Virus record (IMG/VR): IMGVR_UViG_3300025789_001553
Coordinates: 1-64,000 of that record
Origin: a virus
Length of the DNA stretch: 64,000 bases
Direction: 5' to 3' (one strand)
Shown: positions 7,678 through 16,568 of the stretch, piece by piece
How positions within the stretch are numbered: position 1 is the stretch's first letter
How the letters are laid out: each line of letters starts with the position of its first letter
Translations under genes and position numbers: made by a program
Notes under the pieces: model-generated
The model's database searches: none
What the model was told of the DNA's origin: nothing
The model's input: only the letters and a program-made list of their open reading frames with translations

Positions 7678-8160
7678 CTACTTGCACTGGTTTAGAATAT
7701 CCGGACTTATCTTGCGCTTTTTAAGGTATGTTACTAATTTCCGGTGGGAGTATTTGTTGTGATCGAAATTAAAGCGGTAATTAGTTACACTGTTAATTAA
7801 TTCAGTAGATTCCCCGGATTTGCTGTATATACAATCATAATATATTGTATTAGTATATACTATTAGATTTAATGCATTTGCTACGCTTTTAAAGTTAGAT
7901 TTTATATCTTTATATGTATCTAACTTTTCGTTAATGTAAAATATTATGTTCTTTTTATGTTCTTTAAAATTTACCTGTATTTCAAGTACTTGTTGCAATA
8001 TATAATAAACTAATAGCCTGCTTGCATCTTTTTTAGGTAAATCATCAGCAAACACCTGAAACTCGCTTCTTAACTTTGTTAAATAGCTGTTTTGTATATC
8101 TTCAGCTACACTTTCAAAGTCTACTACTATCAAGTGAAGATCTGTCTGGTGATATCGCAT
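7678..8160 (-). CDS. Unknown 160-residue protein
   Basis: No family is recognised. The sequence has an alternating alpha/beta character: LHLIVVDFESVAEDI near the start, a helix-rich middle (DASRLLVYYILQQVLEIQVNF), a strand KNIIFYINEKLD, and a Lys-rich end. The position of Asp in IVVDFE and of II-FYI strands resembles nucleotidyl or nuclease folds, but this is not enough for a call. Its start lies 47 nt inside the preceding GIY-YIG gene, a long overlap for this phage. Confidence 0.55.
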   Translation of the reverse strand: MRYHQTDLHLIVVDFESVAEDIQNSYLTKLRSEFQVFADDLPKKDASRLLVYYILQQVLEIQVNFKEHKKNIIFYINEKLDTYKDIKSNFKSVANALNLIVYTNTIYYDCIYSKSGESTELINSVTNYRFNFDHNKYSHRKLVTYLKKRKISPDILNQCK

Positions 8161-8611
8161 TATTGTTTATAATAACACCGTTTTCTTCTTGTGCAAGCTT
8201 TTTTAATAGTGCGTCAGGTGCTCTTCCAATACGGCAATTTATAATACCGTTGTAATATCCTTCTTTTAACAGTACATTGTTGTCAAACTGTATTTTAGCT
8301 TCGTAATATGCTAATTCAAACTTACTATCACAAAAACGCAATATTTCAAATTTAAACTTGTCTTTACCGATTTTTTTTATATCTTCATTAACATCATTAG
8401 ATGATGAAGTATAAGTCTTCCAATCTGTTTCTACGTCGAAGTGTCTTTTGTTTTTTCTTCCTTTAAGCGGTTTAAGTTTTTTAACGCTTCTAATCTGCTT
8501 TTTACCGAAATAGACCTTACCACTGACCACGTTTGTAATACGATAAATAAAACCGTAAGGCAGAATATTGTTGTTGAAAGCTTCATTTGTTGTCCAGTGG
8601 CCTAAATCCAT
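8114..8611 (-). CDS. GIY-YIG nuclease (stand-alone homing-type endonuclease)
   Basis: The 165-residue protein carries a GIY-YIG motif near its N-terminus: YGFIYRITNVVSGKVYFGKK at about residues 19-38 (FIY ... YFG). A Lys/Arg-rich stretch follows (RSVKKLKPLKGRKNKRH), then DKFKFEILRFCDSKFELAYYEAKIQF, which is typical of the second half of Seg-type or Hef-like GIY-YIG domains. Such free-standing endonucleases are common in T4-like genomes and promote their own spread. No intron is seen near it. The C-terminal tail after about residue 130 has no match I can name. Confidence 0.78.
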   Translation of the reverse strand: MDLGHWTTNEAFNNNILPYGFIYRITNVVSGKVYFGKKQIRSVKKLKPLKGRKNKRHFDVETDWKTYTSSSNDVNEDIKKIGKDKFKFEILRFCDSKFELAYYEAKIQFDNNVLLKEGYYNGIINCRIGRAPDALLKKLAQEENGVIINNNAISPDRSSLDSSRL

Positions 8612-8624
8612 TTACTTTGACTTA

Positions 8625-8900
8625 TTACAAACCTGGCGGAGTTCTACGGATAACCTTAAATTTGGATTTAAAACCTGGATTATTTTTAGGAGCTTTAAAT
8701 TTAGATTTTTTCTTCTTTGTTTTTTCCGGAGCACCAAATAGATTGCGAGCATCGCCTGGTGCATATATTTTATCACTACTTTGACCTATAGGTACACCAG
8801 CAGCTGCACTTGTGCTTCCGATTCCTGCAGCTGCAGTAGTACCTGCTGCCGCTCCCATATCTTCTAAGATTTTCTGTATTTTTTTATCAAATTTTTTCAC
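8625..8900 (-). CDS. Small Ala/Gly-rich basic protein, capsid-targeting-like N-terminus
   Basis: The frame starts with GTG at 8898-8900. Its N-terminus MKKFDKKIQKILEDMG is amphipathic and ends in ILE-D at residue 13, like a prohead protease site. An Ala/Gly/Thr-rich linker follows (about residues 17-40) and a strongly basic C-terminus (KTKKKKSKFKAPKN ... KFKVIRRTPPGL). The small, basic, cleavable layout is what T4 internal proteins show; the assignment is inference. Confidence 0.55.
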   Translation of the reverse strand: MKKFDKKIQKILEDMGAAAGTTAAAGIGSTSAAAGVPIGQSSDKIYAPGDARNLFGAPEKTKKKKSKFKAPKNNPGFKSKFKVIRRTPPGL

Positions 8901-8943
8901 TGTTGATTATATTAAAGATTATATTATACTTATGTTGTTTATT

Positions 8944-9345
8944 ATGGACTTACCCGATTTAGATACACTATTTATTAACTACCAAACTGAAATTATACAA
9001 GATATACAGGTAGATGAATTGTCTCTTAAAGACAAAGCAATGTTAGTGCCCACTATCAAACATAAATGGGTAGCACGCATGATGCAACATAAAGCTCAAT
9101 TGCGTAAGCTTCAAGCTAAGAAAAAAGATCTTATTAAGAATACTGCTAATGCGAGTCCTGTTTCAATGAGTAAGACTGCATTAGAACAATTATCTCAAAA
9201 TAATCCTAATATAGTGCAATTGACTGAGTATATTGAAAAGTTAGAAGGTATTATTGAGTATCTTGAGAAGGTAGAAAAACTAACCAGCTCGTTAACGTAC
9301 GATTGTAAAAACGTAATAGATTTACAAAAGCTCGAAACGACCTAA
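8944..9345 (+). CDS. uvsY: UvsY-like recombination mediator
   Basis: The roughly 133-residue product starts MDLPDLDTLFINYQTEI and has a long helical basic segment, HKWVARMMQHKAQLRKLQAKKKD, like the KWL-K-----L---AQKK motif of T4 UvsY (137 residues), then a second helical part with EYIEKLEGIIEYLEKVEKL. UvsY loads UvsX on gp32-coated ssDNA. It lies directly before uvsW, as in T4 where the two are neighbours, with TAATG stop-start overlap. An in-frame ATG at 8932 exists, but the TATTATAC box at 8922-8929 is too close to it, so 8944 is preferred. Confidence 0.7.
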   Translation: MDLPDLDTLFINYQTEIIQDIQVDELSLKDKAMLVPTIKHKWVARMMQHKAQLRKLQAKKKDLIKNTANASPVSMSKTALEQLSQNNPNIVQLTEYIEKLEGIIEYLEKVEKLTSSLTYDCKNVIDLQKLETT

Positions 9346-10796
9346 TGGTAGTAGAACTTCAATACGACCCTAAACGCAAAGAAGTAAAGATTGTTTCGGA
9401 ATACCTTAACAATATTAAAGAACGTTTTAGTGTTAAAAACCCGGGGGCACGTTTTAATCGATATCAAAGATTTTTACCTCAGCGTATCTACGCTATAACT
9501 AATGCCGGTTATTGTGGTATAGGTTTAGTTCCGGAAATTGTAGATTACCTTAACTCTCAAACTATACCATTTGAAATTAAAGTTAATAAAGAATACAATG
9601 ATGTTTTACTTCAAACTCATATTCTCAATGACGGAACACATAAAACTTTAGACAGTGAATTTAAACTTAGAGATTACCAGGAGACAGCTGTTAATAAAGC
9701 ATTAGAAAGTGGTTATGGTGTTGTAGAGTTAGCTACTGGTGGTGGTAAAACATTAATTATCGCTAATTTAGTATATGCTGCATTACACAGTATCAAACTT
9801 ACTGAAAAAGTATTAATTGTAGTGCCAGATTTAGGTTTAGTGGCACAAACTTATAAAGACTTTATTTCATACAACTTTCCTATGGAGATAGTGAGTAAGT
9901 GGACAGGAGATACTGAGTTAGACTCTAATGCCCGTGTTATTATAGCTAATATGGGTATTTTACAAAGTAAGTCGTCGGATATTTCTTGGTTTAACAAAGT
10001 AGGTTTGTTAGTTGTAGATGAGTGTCATAAGCTACGTAGAGGTAATAAGGTATGTAAACTTATTGATAAAATACCCACACTAAGACGTATTGGTTTTACA
10101 GGTACATTACCAGAAAATGATATCGATAAATGGAATATTAATAATTTTATCGGGCCGGTTATATTTAAAAAAACTACAACCGAACTAAGAGAAGCAGCTG
10201 GTGGAGAGTATATTGCTAATGCTCAAGCTTTAGCCTTACATATTGAGTATGCAATGAAGCCAGATTATACTGCAGTAGCGGCAGCTCAAAGATACTTAAC
10301 TGAGTTAGATTTTATACACATAAACAAATTTCGTAACGAGGTTATTAAGAACATTATTGGTAAACTAAATAATAACAGCCTTATACTTGTGGACCATATT
10401 GCACACGGTGAAAATTTGTATAATACTTTATCAACCTTAACCGGTAAACAAGTGTACTTTATACAAGGTAGTGTTGAAGTTGAGGACCGTAAAAAGGTGC
10501 AAGAACTAATGGAACAGCATAACAATGTTGTATGTGTTGCTATAAGCAAAATTTTTTCTACTGGAATTTCTATAAAAAACATTCATTATATAGTGTTTGC
10601 TGCAGGCGGTAAGTCCAAGATCAAAACTTTACAGTCTATTGGTCGTGGTTTACGTGTACATGAAAATAAGGACATTCTTACTATCATTGACATTGTAGAT
10701 GAGCTTATCTATGGTGGTAAACACTATGACAAACGAAAAGAATTTTATGCCCTTGAACAAATCAAAATTACCGAAAAAACAATTACCGAAAGCTAA
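9345..10796 (+). CDS. uvsW: UvsW-like DNA/RNA helicase
   Basis: This superfamily 2 helicase remodels recombination intermediates and stalled forks and removes R-loops. It has 483 residues (T4 UvsW 503). Motifs in order: an N-terminal nucleic-acid binding region, Walker A ATGGGKT at about residues 130-136, DECH in LLVVDECHKL (near 225), the FTGTLPE motif III, and motif VI SIGRGLRVHENKD near residue 430. It overlaps the preceding uvsY by 1 nt. The next gene begins within its 3' end. Confidence 0.9.
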   Translation: MVVELQYDPKRKEVKIVSEYLNNIKERFSVKNPGARFNRYQRFLPQRIYAITNAGYCGIGLVPEIVDYLNSQTIPFEIKVNKEYNDVLLQTHILNDGTHKTLDSEFKLRDYQETAVNKALESGYGVVELATGGGKTLIIANLVYAALHSIKLTEKVLIVVPDLGLVAQTYKDFISYNFPMEIVSKWTGDTELDSNARVIIANMGILQSKSSDISWFNKVGLLVVDECHKLRRGNKVCKLIDKIPTLRRIGFTGTLPENDIDKWNINNFIGPVIFKKTTTELREAAGGEYIANAQALALHIEYAMKPDYTAVAAAQRYLTELDFIHINKFRNEVIKNIIGKLNNNSLILVDHIAHGENLYNTLSTLTGKQVYFIQGSVEVEDRKKVQELMEQHNNVVCVAISKIFSTGISIKNIHYIVFAAGGKSKIKTLQSIGRGLRVHENKDILTIIDIVDELIYGGKHYDKRKEFYALEQIKITEKTITES

Positions 10797-11259
10797 AGCA
10801 CCACCTAAGCCTAAAAAGCCATTAAGTGAGTCTGCTAAAGCTAAAAAAGTATATTATGTGAGCCCAGCTGATTTTACAGCTGAGTTACGCAAATACTATG
10901 AAACCAATATCATTACCGATGATTTAGCAATGATGATTAAAAACATTGCTTATGGGCTTGCACATGCTTCAAACTTTATCAATTATACCTTTAAAGAAGA
11001 CGCTATTGGTGATTCTTTAATTAATATGTTCAATGCATTAAAAGATAAGAAATATAATTTTGATAAAGGTAGTAATCCATTCTCTTATTTTAATTCAATT
11101 TCGTTTAATTGCTGGCGTTCTCGTATTAAAAAAGAAAAACGCATGAGAGACACATTAGCGGCATATCAAGAAGAAGTGTATAGTATTATCGGGCCTCAGG
11201 TAGGTGTTGATGATCCGGTTAATCCCGCTAAACGTAATAATAATAATGACAATAACTAA
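10726..11259 (+). CDS. 55: Late-transcription sigma factor, T4 gp55-like
   Basis: gp55 is a minimal sigma that directs host RNA polymerase to late TATAAATA promoters. The region YETNIITDDLAMMIKNIAYGLAHASNF, then EDAIGDSLINMFNALKDKKYNFD and NPFSYFNSISFNCWRSRIKKEKR, matches the sigma-2-like core of gp55. The tail does not show the Ser-Leu-Asp-Phe-Leu clamp-binding end of T4 gp55: it finishes PAKRNNNNDNN. Start choice is uncertain (10726 or 10747, both inside uvsW). The stop overlaps the gp47 start by 14 nt. The late-type boxes in this window are its expected targets. Confidence 0.85.
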   Translation: MTNEKNFMPLNKSKLPKKQLPKAKAPPKPKKPLSESAKAKKVYYVSPADFTAELRKYYETNIITDDLAMMIKNIAYGLAHASNFINYTFKEDAIGDSLINMFNALKDKKYNFDKGSNPFSYFNSISFNCWRSRIKKEKRMRDTLAAYQEEVYSIIGPQVGVDDPVNPAKRNNNNDNN

Positions 11260-12301
11260 TTTAAGAATCGGTATATTTTCTGATCCGCACTACGGTGTTC
11301 ACCGTAATAGTGAAACATGGCACAAGATTGCTTTGGAGCACGCTAAGTGGGCTGCTGAGCAGTTTAAACAACAAGGCATAAAAGATATACTAATACCTGG
11401 AGACATATTTCATGATCGTAATGACATTGCTGTTAACACTCTTCACGTGGTTACTGACATTTTTGATGTATTGCGTGATTTTAACATCATTGTTACCGTG
11501 GGTAATCACGATGCTTACTACCGTGATAATTCTTCAGTTAATTCCGTATCCATACTTCGTGGCTGGAGTAATATTACTGTTATTGATAAGCTTACGGTCG
11601 AAACGCTCCAAGGAAAGAAAATAGCATTCTGTCCATGGGGTCAAGATATTAACGAAGTACCTAAATGTGATCTAATTGTAGGTCATTTTGAAGTTAATAG
11701 CTTTAAAATGAACTCTTATAAAGTATGTACTAACGGGCTTAAGACTTCTGATTTAACTGATAGAGCACCTTTAACTATTACAGGTCACTTTCACCATAGA
11801 GAAGAACGCAAATACAAAGATGGTACTATTCTTTATGTTGGGTGCCCGTATCAACAGGATTGGGGTGATTATGGTACTACTAAAGGTTTATACATTTTAG
11901 ATTTAAAAGACTTAAGTTACGAGTTTATTGTTAATAACATATCACCACGCTATAACAAGATTAAATACTCTGAAATAGCTAATGGTGTATATACAGCTGA
12001 ATCTTTAAAAGGCTTTATACGTAACAATATAGTAAAATTTTACATAGATAAACAACTTACACCTGAAGTAGTAGATAATATTGTTAGAAAGATTGCTTCA
12101 ATTAAACCTGTCGAGCTTACTTTAGAATACGATTATTCAGAACTATCTAAGCTTAATGTAGAAGAAGCTAATACCAAGGATTTTAGTATTAGTGTTGAAA
12201 ACTCTATATCAGAATTCATTGATTTATTAGATGTTAATCATAAGGATAAGGTAAAGAGTTACGTAACAGATTTATACCATAGAGCATTAACAATAACATG
12301 A
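11246..12301 (+). CDS. 47: Recombination endonuclease subunit gp47 (Mre11/SbcD-like)
   Basis: This calcineurin-like nuclease forms the gp46/gp47 complex that resects DNA ends. Motifs: GIFSDPHYG near the start, LIPGDIFHDRNDI, VGNHDAYYRD, then a late GHF and TGHFHHRE metal-site motif. From ATG 11246 the product is 351 residues (T4 gp47: 339). In T4 the partner gene 46 follows almost at once; here seven genes, six of them glycosyltransferases, or about 4.3 kb, come between. Confidence 0.92.
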   Translation: MTITNLRIGIFSDPHYGVHRNSETWHKIALEHAKWAAEQFKQQGIKDILIPGDIFHDRNDIAVNTLHVVTDIFDVLRDFNIIVTVGNHDAYYRDNSSVNSVSILRGWSNITVIDKLTVETLQGKKIAFCPWGQDINEVPKCDLIVGHFEVNSFKMNSYKVCTNGLKTSDLTDRAPLTITGHFHHREERKYKDGTILYVGCPYQQDWGDYGTTKGLYILDLKDLSYEFIVNNISPRYNKIKYSEIANGVYTAESLKGFIRNNIVKFYIDKQLTPEVVDNIVRKIASIKPVELTLEYDYSELSKLNVEEANTKDFSISVENSISEFIDLLDVNHKDKVKSYVTDLYHRALTIT

Positions 12302-13095
12302 AAATAGGAGCAGCAGTAATAGCATGTGATAGATTGGAATACACTAAACAGTGTGTTGCAAGTATACTTGCGAATAAAGGCCCGTTAACTGATATTATTT
12401 TAATTAATGATGGTATTAAAATACCAGATGGTGCATTACCTGATGGTATTGAAATAATGAACAATAGACCGCCATATCAATCAGTTGGGAGAGCTAAAAA
12501 TAGAGCTATGCAGGTGTTAGTCAATAGAGAATGTGAACATATATTTCTTGTTGAAAATGATATTTTAATTCAAACACCTGATGTTTGGCAAAAATATATA
12601 GATACTGCTAATGGTACAGGTATACGTCATTTAAATTTCGGTTATCATGGACCAGCCAACAGAACACCAGATTATAGTAAACCAAATCCGAGGTATATTG
12701 TAGAATACCCAAATAATATAAAAGTTGCACTTAATTTTCATTGTGTTGGAGCGTTTTCGTATTTTCATCGTCAATTTATGACAGATGTTGGTTATCATGA
12801 TACATTTTTTCAAAATGCATGGGAACACGTAGAGCTGTGTCAAAGAGCAATTAAGAAAAACTATTTGCCTGCATTTTGGTGGTTTCCAGATGTAGAAGGT
12901 AGTGATGAATTACTTAAAGAAATACCAGGCTCTATACAAAACAGTTCTATTACACATACCGAAAAATGGACTGAAAATATGTATAAAGGTGCTGATCATT
13001 ACAGAAAGATACACGGTGTATCAGCTGTAGAAAACCCTGATACCGGTCTTTCTGTAGTACTACAACGCTTAAAAGAAATTTATAAATGCAAGTAA
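12298..13095 (+). CDS. GT-A glycosyltransferase (GT2-like)
   Basis: The 265-residue product has an N-terminal strand-helix MKIGAAVIACDRLEYTKQC with ILINDGIKIPDG, the nucleotide-sugar site of GT2-type enzymes. A DxD-like motif is in HIFLVENDILI (END), with later catalytic-region residues in FQNAWEHVELCQRA. It is the first gene of the sugar island between gp47 and gp46, overlapping gp47 by 4 nt (ATGA). The donor and acceptor are unknown. Confidence 0.78.
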   Translation: MKIGAAVIACDRLEYTKQCVASILANKGPLTDIILINDGIKIPDGALPDGIEIMNNRPPYQSVGRAKNRAMQVLVNRECEHIFLVENDILIQTPDVWQKYIDTANGTGIRHLNFGYHGPANRTPDYSKPNPRYIVEYPNNIKVALNFHCVGAFSYFHRQFMTDVGYHDTFFQNAWEHVELCQRAIKKNYLPAFWWFPDVEGSDELLKEIPGSIQNSSITHTEKWTENMYKGADHYRKIHGVSAVENPDTGLSVVLQRLKEIYKCK

Positions 13096-13874
13096 CACAT
13101 TTAGGTATAACTAACGTAAAGCGTAGTGGTTATGGGTTTGGTAATCAATTATTTTTAATTGCAAGTACGATAGGTATTGCTATCAGCAATAATTTAAAGT
13201 ATGGTTTTGCAGAATGGAGTAATAATCGTTACTTTAACGAGCAGTTACCGGGTTTAGCGCCAGGAACAGGTAATATTGTAAAAGAACAGAGCTTTGATTA
13301 TAACCCGGTAGTGTTGCCAAAAAATACATTTACATACCTTGAAGGTTATTTTCAAAGTGAAAAATACTTCAGTTCTCCTGAAGCAAAAAACACAATACGC
13401 AATTTCTTTACATTTAAAAATGAGTATATACAACCAATAAAAGACTCTTTAAATGGTATAACCAATACATGCTCTATACATGTACGTCGCGGAGACTATT
13501 TAAAATACCCTGATATACATGTACAGCAACCTGAAACCTATTGGTATAACGCTCAACTTAAAGTTGAAAGCTTAACCACTGTTAACACTTATATAGTAAT
13601 GTCTGATGACATAAATTGGTGTAAAGAAAATAAACAACTGTTTACTAAAACAGGTAAAAAGGTATTATTTATGCAAGGTAGAAACGACATGGATGATTTT
13701 GTTATGATGTCTTTGTGTAGCAACAATATAATAACTAATTCCTCCTTTTCATGGTGGGCAGCTTGGTTAAACACAAATAGAGATAAAGTTGTTGTTATGC
13801 CCAAACAGTGGTTTGGTATTAACGGGCCATCAGATGGTAAAGATTTGCAAGCAGAGGGGTGGATAAAAGTATGA
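13086..13874 (+). CDS. Family 11 glycosyltransferase (alpha-1,2-fucosyltransferase type)
   Basis: GT11 signature motifs are clear: GFGNQLFLIAST near the N-terminus, SIHVRRGDYLKYP at about residues 136-148 (the HxRRGDY GDP-fucose motif), YIVMSDDINWCKEN, and TNSSFSWWAAWLN near the C-terminus. GT11 enzymes transfer fucose to galactose in alpha-1,2 linkage. It overlaps its neighbours on both sides (10 and 4 nt), showing a tight operon. A second GT11 gene is on the other strand at 43484, so the two may act on related glycans. Confidence 0.88.
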   Translation: MQVTHLGITNVKRSGYGFGNQLFLIASTIGIAISNNLKYGFAEWSNNRYFNEQLPGLAPGTGNIVKEQSFDYNPVVLPKNTFTYLEGYFQSEKYFSSPEAKNTIRNFFTFKNEYIQPIKDSLNGITNTCSIHVRRGDYLKYPDIHVQQPETYWYNAQLKVESLTTVNTYIVMSDDINWCKENKQLFTKTGKKVLFMQGRNDMDDFVMMSLCSNNIITNSSFSWWAAWLNTNRDKVVVMPKQWFGINGPSDGKDLQAEGWIKV

Positions 13875-14692
13875 AAAAAGAATTATACATAAAAGACTCT
13901 AATTTCGGTCACTGCGCGTTTAGTAATAATCCAACACCACCAGTAAGCATTTCTGAACATATAATATGGAACCGCAGCGACGCTCCACATGGAACTGATG
14001 TGGTGTGTACTGATTACCAATTAGATAAAGGCAATATTGCATGGTTATTAGAACCTTATGAAATTAACCCACAGCCATATGAGTATGTCAAAGCTAATTC
14101 AGCTTTTTATAAAGAAATATGGACACACGATAAAGAGTTTTTGTCTTTACCAAACGCTAAATGGTATCCGGTTGGAGGGTGTTGGTTAGAAGTACCTGAA
14201 AGAAAAATATATGAAAAGAGCAAAATGTTCTCTATTATAGCTTCGAACAAAAACCAACTGCCCGGTCACAAATTAAGACATCAAATAATACAAGCCGCTG
14301 GTAATAAGGTGGATGCTTTCGGTCCTTCCTATATTCAGTTTAAGAAAAACCCCATGCATAAAATAGAAGGATTAGCGGATTACCGATATCATTTTGCAAT
14401 TGAAAACTGTAAGAGAGATTTTTATTTTACAGAAAAGCTTATTGATACCTTGATGTCTGGTACAATTCCTATATACTGGGGGTGTCCTTCTATTGATAAA
14501 TTCTTTAATACTGATGGTTTTATTATCTTTAATGACTTGTATGATTTAAAAGAGAAGCTTAAAAATTGTACAGTAGAATTATACGATAGTAAGAAAGCAG
14601 CTATTGAAGAAAACTTTAAATTAGCACAAAACTATATTTTATCAGAAGATTGGATATATAACAATATATTACAAAATGAAAAGACAATTTGA
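13871..14692 (+). CDS. Family 10-like glycosyltransferase (alpha-1,3-fucosyltransferase type)
   Basis: The C-terminal half shows the GT10 fold motif: YRYHFAIENCKRDFYFTEKL at about residues 172-191, followed by IDTLMSGTIPIYWGCPSI, the donor-binding loop of fucosyltransferases. The N-terminal half has IIWNRSDAPHGTDVVCTDY and IAWLLEPYE segments. ATG at 13871 gives an ATGA overlap with the GT11 gene, preferred over a GTG at 13859. With the adjacent GT11 gene it suggests a fucosylated product, by inference. Confidence 0.8.
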   Translation: MKKELYIKDSNFGHCAFSNNPTPPVSISEHIIWNRSDAPHGTDVVCTDYQLDKGNIAWLLEPYEINPQPYEYVKANSAFYKEIWTHDKEFLSLPNAKWYPVGGCWLEVPERKIYEKSKMFSIIASNKNQLPGHKLRHQIIQAAGNKVDAFGPSYIQFKKNPMHKIEGLADYRYHFAIENCKRDFYFTEKLIDTLMSGTIPIYWGCPSIDKFFNTDGFIIFNDLYDLKEKLKNCTVELYDSKKAAIEENFKLAQNYILSEDWIYNNILQNEKTI

Positions 14693-14990
14693 TACAGGTG
14701 CACAAAGAGACACTGATGTTGGCAAACCAAGAGTTAGCCTGGTGCCTCATGAAGAATTAATGAGAGTGGCAAGCCACTTTGTTGTAGGCGGGCAGAAGTA
14801 CGGTTTCAATAACTGGAAGAAAGGTATGAATACGTCAGTATATTATGACAGTGCACAGCGTCATTTAATGAAATACTGGCAAGGAGAAGACAGTGAGGAT
14901 CATGCTGCAGCTGCTGTGTGGAATATTATGTGTATGATGTGGACGGAAAAAAATAAACCAGAATTAGACGATAGAAAAGAATACCAATGA
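14676..14990 (+). CDS. dATP/dGTP diphosphohydrolase N-terminal-like protein (DUF5664-type)
   Basis: The 104-residue product has GKPRVSLVPHEELMRVASHFVVGGQKYGFNNWKKG at about residues 17-51, the usual pattern of the phage dATP/dGTP diphosphohydrolase-like family, followed by SAQRHLMKYWQGEDSEDHAAAAVWNIM, in which the E-ED-H acidic residues resemble a MazG-like metal site. It would hydrolyse nucleotides or act in their housekeeping. It is the only non-sugar gene in the 47-46 island and overlaps its upstream neighbour by 17 nt. Confidence 0.75.
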   Translation: MKRQFDTGAQRDTDVGKPRVSLVPHEELMRVASHFVVGGQKYGFNNWKKGMNTSVYYDSAQRHLMKYWQGEDSEDHAAAAVWNIMCMMWTEKNKPELDDRKEYQ

Positions 14991-15742
14991 AAATTGATTT
15001 AAAAAACCTAACATTCACAATACCTGTCAGAATTGATAGTGATGATAGAGCATTCAATCTCAACTATGTTATCGAGTATTTGTTACACAATTTTGATACT
15101 AATATAATTGTGTATGAAAACGGACCTAAACCTATATTTAAAAATAAATACAGTATTACACATGTTTATGAACAAAATGACGGTGTGTTTCACCGTACTC
15201 GTTATCTTAACAATATGGCTAAGCAAGCCACAACTGATTTTATAGCTAATTATGATTGTGATGTAATATTTCCTGTAAAACAAATTGTAAAAGCATATAA
15301 TTTATTAAAAAGCAATAACTTAGACTGTGTATATCCTTATAGTGGTTATTTTGTTAACATTAAACGTGATGTTTTAAAGGAAATTGTAAACTTAGACCCG
15401 GCTAACTTAAACCCTGATACATATCAAAATTTCGGTAAAAATTCCTTTGGTGGTGCTGTATTTTGGTACAAAAAAGCCTTTATAGAGGGTGGAATGGAAA
15501 ATGAAAATTGTGTATCTTGGGGCTGTGAAGACTGGGAACGGTTAAAGCGTTTTGAAATACTTGGTTACCGTATTGCAAGAGTAAATGGTCCTTTATATCA
15601 TATTGATCATGTAAGATCTCAAGATAGCAGTGAAGCTAACCCATATTATAATAATAATAGAAAAGAATTCGATAAAGTATTAAATGCTAAAAAAGAAGAC
15701 TTACTAAGATACGTCAGCACATGGCCTTGGGCTAAATTATAA
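14987..15742 (+). CDS. Glycosyltransferase with galactosyltransferase-type C-terminal domain
   Basis: The 251-residue product shows an N-terminal GT-A region (TIPVRIDSDDRAFNL; DFIANYDCDVIFP as DxD-like) and a C-terminal block FGGAVFWYKKAFIEGGMENENCVSWGCEDWERLKRF at about residues 155-190. The latter is the Gly-Gly-x8-9-NE-x-GWGxED-like motif of Glyco_transf_7C (beta-4-galactosyltransferase superfamily). It overlaps both neighbours by 1-4 nt. The acceptor is unknown. Confidence 0.8.
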   Translation: MKIDLKNLTFTIPVRIDSDDRAFNLNYVIEYLLHNFDTNIIVYENGPKPIFKNKYSITHVYEQNDGVFHRTRYLNNMAKQATTDFIANYDCDVIFPVKQIVKAYNLLKSNNLDCVYPYSGYFVNIKRDVLKEIVNLDPANLNPDTYQNFGKNSFGGAVFWYKKAFIEGGMENENCVSWGCEDWERLKRFEILGYRIARVNGPLYHIDHVRSQDSSEANPYYNNNRKEFDKVLNAKKEDLLRYVSTWPWAKL

Positions 15743-16524
15743 TGAAAAAAGTATACATTACTTTTGGTGGTAATATCTATGATGACACCACTCGTATAAT
15801 AGTTCAAGACGGTATTAAATTCGGTGCTGATGAAGTTAAAGTGTACGATGATGTATGGTTAATGAAACAACCATTCTTTGAACAAAATAAATGGCTTTGG
15901 GAACACCCGCATAAAAGAGGTTTTGGATGGTATTGCTGGAAACCATTTATAATATATCATGCTTTACAAAACCTACAAGACGGTGATATAGTGCTATTTA
16001 CAGATGCTGATTGTTACCCTGTTAGTGATTTAAATGTATTGTTTAATCAATGCGATAAAGACGGTGGTGTAATGCTATTTGCGGCTAACGGACAAACACA
16101 CTCTTATTGGTGCAAGAAAGATTGTTACATTGTGATGGGACAAAACGACCCTAAATATTACAACGTACAGGCTGGTGTTGCACGGTTTATGTTATTTCAA
16201 AAAGGTAAATGGAAAGCTACACAGTTTTTAATGGAATGGTTAACATATTGTGTCAACCCATTAGCTACAACGTTTGATAAAAGTATTCTTGCTGCAGAAG
16301 CTCCGGAATTTATTGAACATAGAACTGAACAAGCAATAATGACCAGTCTTGCACATAAGTACGGTTTAAAGCTCTATAGAGAAGCTTGTGAAGCTGGTAA
16401 CAAGTACAGTTTTGATAAAGAACTATATAGTCAATTATTTACACAGTTTAACCCTACTGATTTGTTTGGTGGTGAAAAAGTTACACTTAGACCGGTAGGT
16501 TCTAAGTTTGCAAACGTTAAATAA
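15742..16524 (+). CDS. Glycosyltransferase, GT-A fold with DxD motif
   Basis: The 260-residue product has GFGWYCWKPFIIYHALQNL at about residues 60-78 and then DIVLFTDADCYPVSD, a classic DAD metal/nucleotide-sugar motif. WCKKDCYIVMGQNDP and a C-terminal EHRTEQAIMTSL segment follow. This arrangement is seen in phage and bacterial proteins annotated as OCH1-like or capsular glycosyltransferases. It is the last gene of the island before gp46. Confidence 0.75.
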   Translation: MKKVYITFGGNIYDDTTRIIVQDGIKFGADEVKVYDDVWLMKQPFFEQNKWLWEHPHKRGFGWYCWKPFIIYHALQNLQDGDIVLFTDADCYPVSDLNVLFNQCDKDGGVMLFAANGQTHSYWCKKDCYIVMGQNDPKYYNVQAGVARFMLFQKGKWKATQFLMEWLTYCVNPLATTFDKSILAAEAPEFIEHRTEQAIMTSLAHKYGLKLYREACEAGNKYSFDKELYSQLFTQFNPTDLFGGEKVTLRPVGSKFANVK

Positions 16525-16568
16525 GTTTACAGTAGAAAAAAGATAGTTCTATATTATACTATTAGGTA

